Below are positions 8,224-16,357 of a stretch of 36,957 nucleotides of DNA, piece by piece. A model generated the notes under the pieces. The model did no database searches. It had not been told where the DNA came from and was given only the letters and a program-made list of their open reading frames with translations. Origin of the DNA: Nocardia alni. Lineage in GTDB: Bacteria; Actinomycetota; Actinomycetes; Mycobacteriales; Mycobacteriaceae. The stretch covers positions 1-36,957 of the forward strand of contig NZ_JAGPOX010000100.1 of assembly GCF_019038435.1 (NCBI RefSeq), written 5' to 3'. How positions within the stretch are numbered: the stretch's first letter is position 1; every line of letters begins with the position of its first letter. The position numbers and the translations under genes were made by a program.

Positions 8224-8392
8224 GTCTCGGGTGTCGGCTACCGCTGACGGGGGAAACCAACGGTGACGAGGCCGGAAACGGACGGAATACCTGGGAATAG
8301 GCGTGTGTCGGACATGCGGATTAAAGTTGGTGGTCTGAGCCGGTGGAACCCATCGGATAGGGTGTTCCGGTCGAGTCGGGAGAGGTGGTGAC

Positions 8393-10807
8393 ATGACTCA
8401 GCATCTGGAACGGGCGAGTGCCGAGCAACCGAACGCTGATGATCGTGTCGCACCGGCGCAGGCCGAGTCCGCCCCGTCGCCGGCAGGTAAACCCGCCGAG
8501 CCCGCGCCGCGTGCGGTTCCGCCGCGTCAGCCGGGCAGTCCCGCGGTCGTGTCGACCTCTGCGTCGCGGCGGGTGCGTGCGCGCCTCGCCCGGCGGATGA
8601 CAGGTCAGCGCGGTATCGCCGCGGTCAAGCCGGTGCTCGAGCCGCTGGCCACCGTGCATCGTGAGCTGTATCCGAAGGCCAATCTGCAACTGCTGCAACG
8701 CGCTTTCGACGTCGCCGACGAGAAGCACGCCCACCAGTTCCGCAAGTCCGGCGACCCGTACATCACGCACCCGCTGGCCGTGGCCAACATCCTGGCCGAG
8801 CTGGGTATGGACACCACCACGCTGGTCGCCGCCCTGCTGCACGACACGGTGGAGGATACGGGCTACTCCCTCGACGAGCTCACCGCCGAATTCGGCCAGG
8901 AGGTCGCTCACCTGGTCGACGGCGTGACCAAGCTGGACAAGGTCAACCTGGGCAACGCCGCCGAGGCCGAGACCATCCGCAAGATGATCATCGCGATGGC
9001 GCGTGATCCCCGCGTCCTGGTCATCAAGGTCGCCGACCGCCTGCACAACATGCGCACCATGCGTTTCCTCCCGCCGGAGAAGCAGGCCAAGAAGGCTCGC
9101 GAGACGCTGGAAGTCATTGCGCCGCTTGCCCATCGCCTCGGTATGGCCACGGTCAAATGGGAGCTGGAGGATTTGGCCTTCGCCATCCTGCACCCCAAGA
9201 AGTACGACGAGATCGTGCGCCTGGTCGCCGACCGCGCGCCCTCGCGCGACACCTACCTGGCCAAGGTACGCGCCGAGATCGTCAACACGCTGATGACCAG
9301 CCGCATCACCGCCGTGGTGGAGGGCCGACCCAAGCACTACTGGTCGATCTACCAGAAGATGATCGTCAAGGGTAAGGACTTCGACGACATCCACGATCTG
9401 GTCGGCATCCGCATCCTGTGCGACGAGGTGCGCGACTGCTATGCCGCGGTCGGCGTGGTGCACTCGCTGTGGCAGCCGATGGCCGGGCGCTTCAAGGACT
9501 ACATCGCCCAGCCGCGCTATGGGGTGTATCAGTCGCTGCACACCACCGTCGTCGGTCCGGACGGTAAACCCCTGGAGGTGCAGATCCGCACCCAGGACAT
9601 GCACCGCACGGCCGAGTTCGGCATCGCCGCGCACTGGCGCTACAAGGAGACCAAGGGCAAGCACTCCGGCGATATCGCCGAGGTCGACGATATGGCCTGG
9701 ATGCGTCAGCTGCTCGACTGGCAGCGTGAGGCCGCCGACCCGGCCGAGTTCCTGGAGTCGCTGCGCTTCGATCTGAAATCGCCCGAGATCTTCGTGTTCA
9801 CCCCGAAGGGCGATGTGATCACGCTGCCGCAGAAGTCGACCCCGGTCGATTTCGCCTACGCCGTGCACACCGAGGTCGGGCACAAATGCATCGGCGCCCG
9901 GGTCAACGGCCGCCTCGTCGCACTCGAACGCCAGCTGGAGAACGGTGAGGTCGTCGAGATCTTCACCTCCAAGGCGCAGAACGCCGGGCCGAGCCGCGAC
10001 TGGCAGAACTTCGTCGTGTCGCCACGCGCGAAGGCCAAAATCCGCCAGTGGTTCGCGAAGGAACGCCGCGAGGAGGCTCTCGAGGCGGGTAAGGAGCAGA
10101 TCTCCAAGGAGGTCCGTCGTTCCGGCCTGCCACTGCAGCGCCTGATGAGCGTCGACGCGATGACGGCGCTGGCCCACGAACTGCACTACACCGACATCTC
10201 CGCGTTGTACGCGGCGGTCGGGGAGAGTCAGGTCTCCGCCCACACCGTCGTGCAGCGGCTGATGGCCCAGCTCGGCGGCGTCGGCGACGTGGAAAACGAA
10301 CTCGCCGAACGCAGTACGCCCTCCACGCTGCCGCTGCGCCAGCGCACCGGGGGCGACGCCGGGGTGGAGATTCCCGGCGCTCCGGGCACCGTGACCAAGC
10401 TCGCCAAGTGCTGCACCCCGGTGCCGGGCGACGAGATCATGGGCTTCATCACCCGTGGTGGCGCGGTGAGCGTGCACCGCACCGACTGCACCAACGCCGA
10501 CTCGCTCCAGGCCCAGCAGGAGCGGATCATCGACGTCAAATGGGCGCCCTCACCGTCCTCGATCTTCCTGGTCGCCATCCAGATCGAGGCATTGGACCGC
10601 ACCCGCCTACTATCCGACGTCACCAAGGTCCTCGCCGACGAGAAGGTCAACATCCTGTCCGCCTCGGTAATGACCTCGGGCGACCGCGTAGCGATCAGCA
10701 AGTTCACCTTCGAGATGGGTGATCCCAAGCATCTGGGCCACCTGCTGAACGTGGTCCGCAATGTGGAGGGCGTGTACGACGTCTACCGGGTGACCTCGGC
10801 GGCGTAA
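8393..10807 (+). CDS. rel: Bifunctional (p)ppGpp synthetase/hydrolase Rel
   Basis: Makes and degrades the stringent-response alarmone (p)ppGpp in response to uncharged tRNA on ribosomes. The 804-residue protein has a proline/alanine-rich N-terminal extension of about 75 residues. The HD hydrolase domain follows (LLHDTVEDT near residue 148), then the nucleotidyltransferase synthetase domain (RPKHYWSIYQKM near 310 and the YQSLHTTVVGPDG segment). A TGS domain lies near 465-525, a CC...C zinc-finger-like region (KCCTPVPGDE near 671) and a C-terminal ACT domain. Both active-site sets appear intact, so it should be bifunctional. ATG 8393 is supported by GAGAGGTGG about 6 bases upstream. Rel here marks the left edge of a large accessory block; in mycobacteria the isomerase gene follows it directly. 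Confidence 0.96.
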   Translation: MTQHLERASAEQPNADDRVAPAQAESAPSPAGKPAEPAPRAVPPRQPGSPAVVSTSASRRVRARLARRMTGQRGIAAVKPVLEPLATVHRELYPKANLQLLQRAFDVADEKHAHQFRKSGDPYITHPLAVANILAELGMDTTTLVAALLHDTVEDTGYSLDELTAEFGQEVAHLVDGVTKLDKVNLGNAAEAETIRKMIIAMARDPRVLVIKVADRLHNMRTMRFLPPEKQAKKARETLEVIAPLAHRLGMATVKWELEDLAFAILHPKKYDEIVRLVADRAPSRDTYLAKVRAEIVNTLMTSRITAVVEGRPKHYWSIYQKMIVKGKDFDDIHDLVGIRILCDEVRDCYAAVGVVHSLWQPMAGRFKDYIAQPRYGVYQSLHTTVVGPDGKPLEVQIRTQDMHRTAEFGIAAHWRYKETKGKHSGDIAEVDDMAWMRQLLDWQREAADPAEFLESLRFDLKSPEIFVFTPKGDVITLPQKSTPVDFAYAVHTEVGHKCIGARVNGRLVALERQLENGEVVEIFTSKAQNAGPSRDWQNFVVSPRAKAKIRQWFAKERREEALEAGKEQISKEVRRSGLPLQRLMSVDAMTALAHELHYTDISALYAAVGESQVSAHTVVQRLMAQLGGVGDVENELAERSTPSTLPLRQRTGGDAGVEIPGAPGTVTKLAKCCTPVPGDEIMGFITRGGAVSVHRTDCTNADSLQAQQERIIDVKWAPSPSSIFLVAIQIEALDRTRLLSDVTKVLADEKVNILSASVMTSGDRVAISKFTFEMGDPKHLGHLLNVVRNVEGVYDVYRVTSAA

Positions 10808-10854
10808 CCGCGCATCCGGTCCGGACGGGTCTTCCCCGGCCGGGACATGCGCGG
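10808..10854 (+). terminator. Stem-loop after rel
   Basis: CCGCGCAT (10808-10815) is repeated inverted as ATGCGCGG (10847-10854), and the enclosed GC-rich DNA can fold further. It starts at the rel stop codon. No T-run follows. It probably ends or attenuates the rel transcript before the peptide cassette. Confidence 0.5.
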
Positions 10855-10965
10855 ATGCGGGATGTGCGCCCGAATCCGATTGTCCCGGTCCGGGTCCTCG
10901 ACAGATCCTTTGTGGTACGGCACGCCGATCCGGCGGCCGCACAAGGTAATTCGAGGAGAATCGCA

Positions 10966-11166
10966 ATGCAGAGCGCAACCATGGTCCGGACTGCCGGGGT
11001 GTCGTCGTACTTCAACGAGCAGCTGGATCTCGGTTCGGCCGACGCCGCCTACCGCGCGTACGGCCACCCGCAGGCCGGCGATGAGCGCAGCATCTTGATG
11101 GATCTGCTCAACATCACCAAGGGGCAGGCACAGTGCCTGCATGTCAACGACGTGTGCTTCATGTAG
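10966..11166 (+). CDS. Putative SDP-like/RiPP precursor peptide with C-terminal C-x6-C
   Basis: A 66-residue peptide. ATG 10966 is set by CGAGGAGAA about 6 bases upstream; the frame is open further upstream but with no better signal. It has no Sec signal peptide. Residues 1-52 are soluble and mildly acidic, ending in an amphipathic helix-like LLNITKG segment that reads like a leader. The last 11 residues are QCLHVNDVCFM, with the only two cysteines at positions 57 and 64. It lies 73 bases before an HTTM (SdpB-like) gene and an SdpA-like gene. In Bacillus, SdpA and SdpB convert SdpC into a disulphide-bearing toxin, so I infer that this is the substrate of a related maturation system. I know no named family for the peptide, and SdpC itself is much larger and carries a signal peptide. 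Confidence 0.6.
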   Translation: MQSATMVRTAGVSSYFNEQLDLGSADAAYRAYGHPQAGDERSILMDLLNITKGQAQCLHVNDVCFM

Positions 11167-11239
11167 CACCAGGATTCATTGACAGACCTCTCCGGGCCGC
11201 CCACCGCGTCCCGGGGAGGCATCCCGAGGGGAATGTACG

Positions 11240-13147
11240 GTGAGAAAACTGACCACAGCGGTGCGGTCGCTCGTATTCGGCGCCGCACCGATATCACGGG
11301 AGCGCGCGCTGGCCGTGTCCGAGCGGCTGGCCGCGGCGACCACGGTGACTTCGTCGCTGGAACATCTGGTCATCCGCGACAAATTCGGCGCCGGCGGCGT
11401 CAACGACTGGAATATCGTGCGGCAGACCACGCTCGGCCGCGGCGCGATCGAGCGCCGGATTCTGGAGGCGGTGAGCACCGAGCGCCGAACCGTCGCCCTG
11501 CACTGCGCGAGAGTCGTTGTCGGCGTGTGTATTCTGCTCCCCGGCCAGGGACGTTGGCGCGGATACGGTAATGCGTTCCTCGCACTCGGCACGATCGTGC
11601 TGAGCCCGCGGCATCGGTACGGCAGCGACGGATCCGACCAGGTCGCCACCATCACTCACGCGGTCGCGGCGACCGCACGCCTGTCGCGCACGACCGAGGC
11701 GAGCGATGCCGCCCTGTGGTACGGGTCGATACAGGCGGCCCTGGCGTACTGCGTGCCGGGCACGCTCAAACTGCTGGGCGAGCAGTGGCGCGGCGGGTCG
11801 GCGCTGAGCGGGATCATGCGCACCCGTGCCTACGGCCATCCCGGCCTGTACGCGGTGATGCGGCGGCATCCGCGGGCCACACGGTATCTCTCCCACGCCA
11901 CAGTGGCGTGGGAGTGCGCATTTCCCCTGATCTTTGCCGCGCGCGGCCGGCTGACCCGGCCGGTGCTCGCGACCGGTCTGGGATTCCATCTCGTCAACGG
12001 TGTCACCATGGGGCTCGGGCGATTCCTGACCGCATTCCCTTCGATGTATCCGATGCTGGCCTACACCACGACGCCGCGCACCCATCACGCGGTGGCGGAC
12101 CGCGACGATCGAGTGGTGCGTGTGGCCCTCGGCGCGGTACTGGCCGCCGGCGCGGTCGCGGGGACGCTGGCGGTGCGTAAACGGCTGGAGGTGCTCGACG
12201 GCTGGCCCAAATCCAAGACCATGACCACTCGGTGCGGAAATCGCCTGCAGTACAAGGCCGTCGGTGACTGGGACGAGGGCTCCCCGGTGGTGGTGCTGCT
12301 CTCGGACCGGGCGGAGACGCCGGAGCACTTCTCCTGGCTGATCGATCGGCTCGCCGAGACCAGCGGCTGCGGCGTGCTGAGTTATTCGCGCGCCGGGTAC
12401 GGCGCGAGCAGGCGATATGCCCGCGCGCGGTTCGAACTGAGCGAGGCGGCCGGCGATCTGGCGGACCTGCTCGCGGAGGCGGTGCCCCCGGACCGGCGAA
12501 TCGTGTTGGCGGGCCACGGGTTCGGCGGCATACTCGCGCGCAGTGCGGCGCAGTCCCTGCCGGGGCGGATCGACACCGTGGCCTATATCGATCCGATTCA
12601 TACGCCATGTCCGGACGTCGATCCCGCGGATGAGGCCCGGGAGGACGCCGAGACGCGGCAGGTGCTGTGGAGTCTGCGTGCCGGACTCGGCGTTCTGGTG
12701 AACCGGCCGCGATGGCTGGACAGTCTGCCCTCACCGAACCAGCGACAGGTGTTCGCCCAATGGTCCGACGCCAGGATGTGGCGTGCCACTGCCCGCGAGA
12801 TGCGGGTGCTGCGCGAGTGGGCGGAGCCCACGGCGGGGCAGGCGGTCGGCCATGCGCTGGTCATCACCTCGCAGCAGAGCCTCGATCAATCACCGGAACG
12901 CGCCGCGCGTGATGCGGACCTCCTCGACGCGCATCGCCGGGCGGGGTTCCGCGGCGAGTCGGCGGTCCTCGCCCATGCCGATCGGCAGGGTCTGCTGACC
13001 AACCAGCGATTCGCTGTGCAGGTCGCGGACCGGATCCTGGAATTTCTGGCGGCGGCGAACCCGCCGGCGGAACAGCGGCACGGGGGAAGCGGCTGGTGGC
13101 CGACCGTGGCCGAGCCGATCGAGAGCATGCGTGGGGGACAGAAGTGA
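11240..13147 (+). CDS. HTTM/SdpB-like membrane protein fused to an inactive-looking alpha/beta-hydrolase domain
   Basis: A 635-residue two-part protein. Residues about 90-310 are a multi-helix membrane domain of the HTTM type (relatives: SdpB, vitamin K carboxylase). The typical helix reads YCVPGTLKLLGEQWRGGSAL (about residues 168-187), and later helices carry histidines and FHLVNGVTMGLGRF. A helix near 295-312 leads to residues about 345-620, an alpha/beta-hydrolase fold. There the nucleophile elbow reads G-H-G-F-G (425-429), so the usual serine at 427 is glycine; a possible acid (D549) and the histidine (H579 in AHADRQG) remain. GTG 11240 follows CGAGGGGA by 7 bases. The 3' end overlaps the next gene by 4 bases. 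Expected role: membrane-located maturation or export of the upstream peptide; the chemistry is unknown. Confidence 0.7.
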   Translation: MRKLTTAVRSLVFGAAPISRERALAVSERLAAATTVTSSLEHLVIRDKFGAGGVNDWNIVRQTTLGRGAIERRILEAVSTERRTVALHCARVVVGVCILLPGQGRWRGYGNAFLALGTIVLSPRHRYGSDGSDQVATITHAVAATARLSRTTEASDAALWYGSIQAALAYCVPGTLKLLGEQWRGGSALSGIMRTRAYGHPGLYAVMRRHPRATRYLSHATVAWECAFPLIFAARGRLTRPVLATGLGFHLVNGVTMGLGRFLTAFPSMYPMLAYTTTPRTHHAVADRDDRVVRVALGAVLAAGAVAGTLAVRKRLEVLDGWPKSKTMTTRCGNRLQYKAVGDWDEGSPVVVLLSDRAETPEHFSWLIDRLAETSGCGVLSYSRAGYGASRRYARARFELSEAAGDLADLLAEAVPPDRRIVLAGHGFGGILARSAAQSLPGRIDTVAYIDPIHTPCPDVDPADEAREDAETRQVLWSLRAGLGVLVNRPRWLDSLPSPNQRQVFAQWSDARMWRATAREMRVLREWAEPTAGQAVGHALVITSQQSLDQSPERAARDADLLDAHRRAGFRGESAVLAHADRQGLLTNQRFAVQVADRILEFLAAANPPAEQRHGGSGWWPTVAEPIESMRGGQK

Positions 13148-13707
13148 GGGCACGATCGCTGCGAACCGTCGCGATGCACTACGTTTCCGGCAGGGGGGCG
13201 ATGGTCCGGCTGGTCGTGGCATCGATGCTCGTCGCAACGCTCGGGACGCAGCATCCGGGCAAGATGTTCAAGCGCCTGACGCACTCGAACCTCTTCGCGG
13301 TCCTGCCGCACTGGGGGTTCTTCGCCCCGAACCCCGCTACGCTCGATTACCACGTGATGGCGCGGTTCGTGCTGCGTGACGGTTCCGGGCTGGCGTGGCA
13401 GGACGTCGATTTCATCGAGGAGCGGCGGGTCCGGCATGCGGTCTGGTTTCCCCTGGCCCGGCAGAAGAAGGCGCTGTACGACCTGGTCGCCGACCTGCTC
13501 ACGGTATCCGAGCGTGGCGCCGAGCTGATGGCCCTTACCCCGGCGTTCTCCGTCCTGACCGCCCATGTGCGCACGCGGCTGAGCCCTCCCGGCCGCGAGG
13601 ACGTCACCGGGTTCCAGCTCGCCATCGTCGAGTCGACCGGGTACGACACCAGCGTGCCACCCGAGGTGAGGATCGTCACCCGGCCACAACCGCTGACTTC
13701 TCGCTAG
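13144..13707 (+). CDS. SdpA/DUF5819-like protein
   Basis: A 187-residue protein with one N-terminal hydrophobic helix (about residues 19-36) and a soluble part resembling DUF5819/SdpA proteins, including the recognisable HWGFFAPNP motif near residues 56-64 followed by a beta-rich domain with conserved aromatic residues. In Bacillus, SdpA is needed with SdpB to make the active SdpC toxin; its biochemical role is not settled. GTG 13144 overlaps the stop of the HTTM gene (GTGA), so translation is coupled. Together with the peptide gene this makes a peptide-B-A cassette, the reverse of the Bacillus A-B-C order. No obvious immunity gene (SdpI-type multi-helix protein) is adjacent. Confidence 0.65.
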   Translation: MRARSLRTVAMHYVSGRGAMVRLVVASMLVATLGTQHPGKMFKRLTHSNLFAVLPHWGFFAPNPATLDYHVMARFVLRDGSGLAWQDVDFIEERRVRHAVWFPLARQKKALYDLVADLLTVSERGAELMALTPAFSVLTAHVRTRLSPPGREDVTGFQLAIVESTGYDTSVPPEVRIVTRPQPLTSR

Positions 13708-13731
13708 TATTCGCCGTCACCCGGAAACTGT

Positions 13732-13760
13732 CGTGATCGGTTGTGTGACAGCCGATCACG
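13732..13760. terminator. Stem-loop after the peptide cassette
   Basis: Perfect 9-bp inverted repeat CGTGATCGG (13732-13740) / CCGATCACG (13752-13760) with an 11-base loop, 25 bases after the SdpA-like stop and immediately before the SDR promoter. There is no T-run; it may be a terminator or an extra regulator site for the SDR gene. Confidence 0.5.
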
Positions 13761-13768
13761 GAATCCAC

Positions 13769-13799
13769 TTGACCTGGAGTGCGCTCCAGCGGTTACCGT
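13769..13799 (+). promoter_or_regulatory. MerR-type promoter of the SDR gene, probably leaderless
   Basis: TTGACC (-35, 13769-13774), a 19-base spacer, and TACCGT (-10, 13794-13799). The spacer contains the palindrome CTGGAGTGCGCTCCAG (13774-13789). An over-long 19-bp spacer filled by a dyad is the hallmark of MerR-family activated promoters. Transcription would start about 7 bases after the -10, at or next to ATG 13808, giving a leaderless mRNA. The matching MerR gene is not in this window. Confidence 0.8.
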
Positions 13800-13807
13800 C
13801 GGACGGT

Positions 13808-14551
13808 ATGGACGTAGACAACGCAGTGAACGGTCGGGTTGCGCTGGTTACCGGGGGCACGCGGGGGATCGGGCGGGCTATCGCGGAGGCGCTGGCGGGT
13901 GCCGGTATTGCGGTGGCGGTGAATTATCGCAGTCGCAAGGACGAGGCCGCCGAGGTCGTCGGGGGAATCGAGCGAGCCGGCGGGCGAGCTATCGCGGTGG
14001 GTGCGGATGTGTCGGTGAGTGCCGAGGTGGACGCGATGATCGAGCAGGTTCGCGGCGAGCTGGGCGAGGTCGACATCCTGATCAACAATGCGGGGATCGC
14101 CCTCACGCGGGATGTCGCCGAGGTGAGCGAGGACGATTTCGATCGCACGCTGGCGGCCAATCTGAAATCGGCGTTCCTGTGCACCCAGGCCGTCCTGCCC
14201 GGGATGCGCGCGCGGGGCTGGGGCCGGATCGTGAACATCTCCTCGGCCGCCGCCCGGATCGGCGGTGCGGTGGGCGTGCACTACAACGCGTCCAAGGCGG
14301 GCCTCGAGGGCCTGACCCGCGGCTACGCCGCCCGCGTCGGGCGCGACGGGGTGACCGTGAACGCCGTCTCGCCCGGACCCATCGACACCGAGATGGCCGC
14401 GCCGCTCAAGGCCGCCGGCGTCGGCGAGCAGTTGCCGGTCGGCCGCATGGGTACGCCCGAGGAGGTTGCCGCCGCGGTGCTGATGGTCGTCGGCAACGGG
14501 TTCGTCACCGGGCAGACCGTCGGCGTGAACGGCGGCCGGGACTTCATCTGA
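13808..14551 (+). CDS. SDR-family oxidoreductase (FabG-like)
   Basis: A 247-residue cytoplasmic short-chain dehydrogenase/reductase. It has the NAD(P)-binding TGGTRGIG (residues 15-22), NNAG near 94, serine in NISSAAA near 140 and the catalytic Y-N-A-S-K (Y159, K163), with a C-terminal VNGG typical of FabG-type reductases. The basic residues after the glycine motif (YRSRKD) suggest NADPH preference. ATG 13808 has no ribosome-binding site, which agrees with a leaderless transcript from the MerR-type promoter ending 8 bases upstream. The substrate is unknown. It is convergent with the DMT permease, with 5 bases between stops. It probably belongs to an inducible detoxification response rather than to the peptide cassette. 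Confidence 0.88.
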   Translation: MDVDNAVNGRVALVTGGTRGIGRAIAEALAGAGIAVAVNYRSRKDEAAEVVGGIERAGGRAIAVGADVSVSAEVDAMIEQVRGELGEVDILINNAGIALTRDVAEVSEDDFDRTLAANLKSAFLCTQAVLPGMRARGWGRIVNISSAAARIGGAVGVHYNASKAGLEGLTRGYAARVGRDGVTVNAVSPGPIDTEMAAPLKAAGVGEQLPVGRMGTPEEVAAAVLMVVGNGFVTGQTVGVNGGRDFI

Positions 14552-14556
14552 CGGTG

Positions 14557-15489
14557 CTATCGCTCCGGAGACGCGTCGGCCGGTTTGGCGTCCGGTAACT
14601 CCGACTCTTCACCGGGCGCCGGCTTCTCGACGGCCTGCGCCCGGGCCAGCCGGACCGCCTCGACACACATCACCGCCACTGCCAGCAGCACCAATCCGGT
14701 GCCGATCGGGCCGCTGCGCAGGCGTTCGTCCAGGACGGTGATACCGATGAAGGCCGCGCCGATCGGTTCGGCGACCGTGAAGGCCGGAAACGAGGCCGAC
14801 AGCGGGCCCACCTGGTAGGCCCGCTGTTGTAGATACAAACCGATCAGTCCGGTCGCGACCAGGGTGTAGGTCTCCCAATTTGTCAGCACCGCCACCGGGC
14901 CGTGTGCGAACAGGTGGGTGACGTGTTCGGTGAGCGCGGACGATATGCCGAACAGTAGCCCGGCCGCGGTGCCCAGGAGCAGCGCCTGCATCGTCGGCGC
15001 CTTCACCACCAGCGCGATCCCGATACCGGCCGCGATCAGCACGCACAGCAGGATCAGCGGCCCGAGCCAGTGATGCCACGGCGCGTCGATATGCCCCTCG
15101 GTCGGATTGCCGATGACCAGGAATACCGCCAGCGCGATCGACAGCGCACCGGCCTGCGCCCACATCCCAGCCGTGACGCGCCGGCCGCTGTAGTGTGCCG
15201 CCAAGGGTAGCGCGAAGACCAGCGCGGTCACCAGAATGGGCTGCACGATCAGCACCGAGCCCAGTGCCAGGGCCGCGACCTGGAATCCGAACCCGCCCGC
15301 GTCCCCGACCATGCCCGCCCACCAGCGCGGATTGCGGATCAACCGGGCGAGCAGGGCGTCACCCTCGGGGACGTCCGCTGCCGCGCGCTGCTGCGCGACG
15401 GCGGATACGGCGAACATCACCGCACCGATGAACGCACACCCGACGGCTGCTAGGGGTAAGTCGGCCACTCCCACAGTCTGCCCTGGCAT
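14557..15489 (-). CDS. DMT-superfamily permease (EamA-like)
   Basis: About 310 residues of integral membrane protein with roughly nine or ten hydrophobic helices in the two-fold arrangement of drug/metabolite transporters, and a polar C-terminal tail (EKPAPGEESELPDAKPADASPER region). Such proteins export or import small metabolites; no substrate can be inferred. The start is uncertain: ATG 15489 gives MPGQTVGVADLP, GTG 15474 has an AGGG about 6 bases upstream, and more upstream in-frame codons read as non-coding. It runs opposite to every neighbour from rel to the secretion locus. Confidence 0.8.
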   Translation of the reverse strand: MPGQTVGVADLPLAAVGCAFIGAVMFAVSAVAQQRAAADVPEGDALLARLIRNPRWWAGMVGDAGGFGFQVAALALGSVLIVQPILVTALVFALPLAAHYSGRRVTAGMWAQAGALSIALAVFLVIGNPTEGHIDAPWHHWLGPLILLCVLIAAGIGIALVVKAPTMQALLLGTAAGLLFGISSALTEHVTHLFAHGPVAVLTNWETYTLVATGLIGLYLQQRAYQVGPLSASFPAFTVAEPIGAAFIGITVLDERLRSGPIGTGLVLLAVAVMCVEAVRLARAQAVEKPAPGEESELPDAKPADASPER

Positions 15490-15976
15490 GTCTGGGAACT
15501 TGCTCGAGGCCCCGGGGAAGATCGTCCGCCCGGCGGGGGAAGTTGTGCGGATGGGCGAATATCGCCGGAGTCGCCTGTGAAATGGCAAGGAATCAGCAAA
15601 TGTGAAGTAGGAGAATTTAAAATACGAATCGGGCGATTCCTGGGCCTTTGTGACCCATGGCAAGTATGCGGCATCCCAATTGGCGTGTGGGAAAACTCGG
15701 TCCGGCGTGGCGCTAGCTGAATCTTTTCATCCAGTGCAGGTTTCGGGCAGTGATCGCCAGGTAGTTGCTGCATAGGGAGCTTTGCCGGTGTGCGGCCAGC
15801 GTATTCTTCCGGTTTCTCCGCCCGGATGCGCCGGATCTTCCTGTTATATGCAGGATGCACTGCACGGTAAGCCGGAATCTGTTACGGTCTATTGCGTTTC
15901 GGGGTTCACACGGCGCAACTCGAACCGTCGCAACCCTCCGAGCACCTTGCATACAGCTGGTTAAGGGGGTCGCAGG
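15490..15976. other. Gene-free, less GC-rich region upstream of the secretion locus
   Basis: No convincing gene. G+C falls well below the rest, with AT-rich patches such as GAATTTAAAATACGAAT near 15612. A perfect dyad GAATCG-GG-CGATTC sits at 15626-15639. Divergent promoters for the permease and the secretion operon should lie here, but I cannot assign exact -35/-10 boxes. It may also be the left edge of inserted DNA. Confidence 0.4.
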
Positions 15977-16300
15977 ATGCCGACCGTGCGCACGACCTGG
16001 TGCATGCTGGTCAGGATCGCGGGGCACTCTGCGCGCCCGGAGGCGTATTCGCCGCAGGTGCTGCCTGCTTCGGCCCTGCACCACTTGGACATTCGACTTA
16101 CTCGCCCATCAGGATGCCACATCGTCGCGACACGCGACGCGATCCGGGGAATCTCGAGTGGCCCTCTCGGCGCGTCGAGTTCGTCGAATTCGTCAGGTAC
16201 GGGAGAATTTCCGTTTGGGACTCACCGCGTCGACGTCGCATCCGGCGGCGTGGCAACGGCCCGGTCCGCCGATCCCGCCTACCCGTTCTCCACGAACTGA
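15977..16300 (+). CDS. Possible small protein at the head of the secretion locus (doubtful)
   Basis: An open frame of 107 residues whose ATG at 15977 has AAGGGGG 7 bases upstream. Third-position G+C is high in its first 36 codons and drifts lower afterwards; overall it is about 75%, lower than for neighbouring genes. The product has no membrane helix, many serines near the middle and no family I recognise. It could be a real lineage-specific gene, a decayed gene, or a chance ORF in the 5' leader of the downstream operon. Confidence 0.25.
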   Translation: MPTVRTTWCMLVRIAGHSARPEAYSPQVLPASALHHLDIRLTRPSGCHIVATRDAIRGISSGPLGASSSSNSSGTGEFPFGTHRVDVASGGVATARSADPAYPFSTN

Positions 16301-16357
16301 TCGCCGAGAGGGTCCGACCATGTCGCACGAGGTGCCTGGCTCCGGGGGATCGGGGGA

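Noticed and set aside
8321..10477. 718-codon minus-strand open frame opposite rel
   Set aside because: Composition typical of an antisense shadow; rel on the plus strand is unmistakable.
13808..15489. SDR and DMT genes as modification/export parts of the peptide cassette
   Set aside because: A stem-loop and an independent MerR-type promoter separate the SDR from the cassette, and the permease is on the opposite strand; a functional link is not supported.
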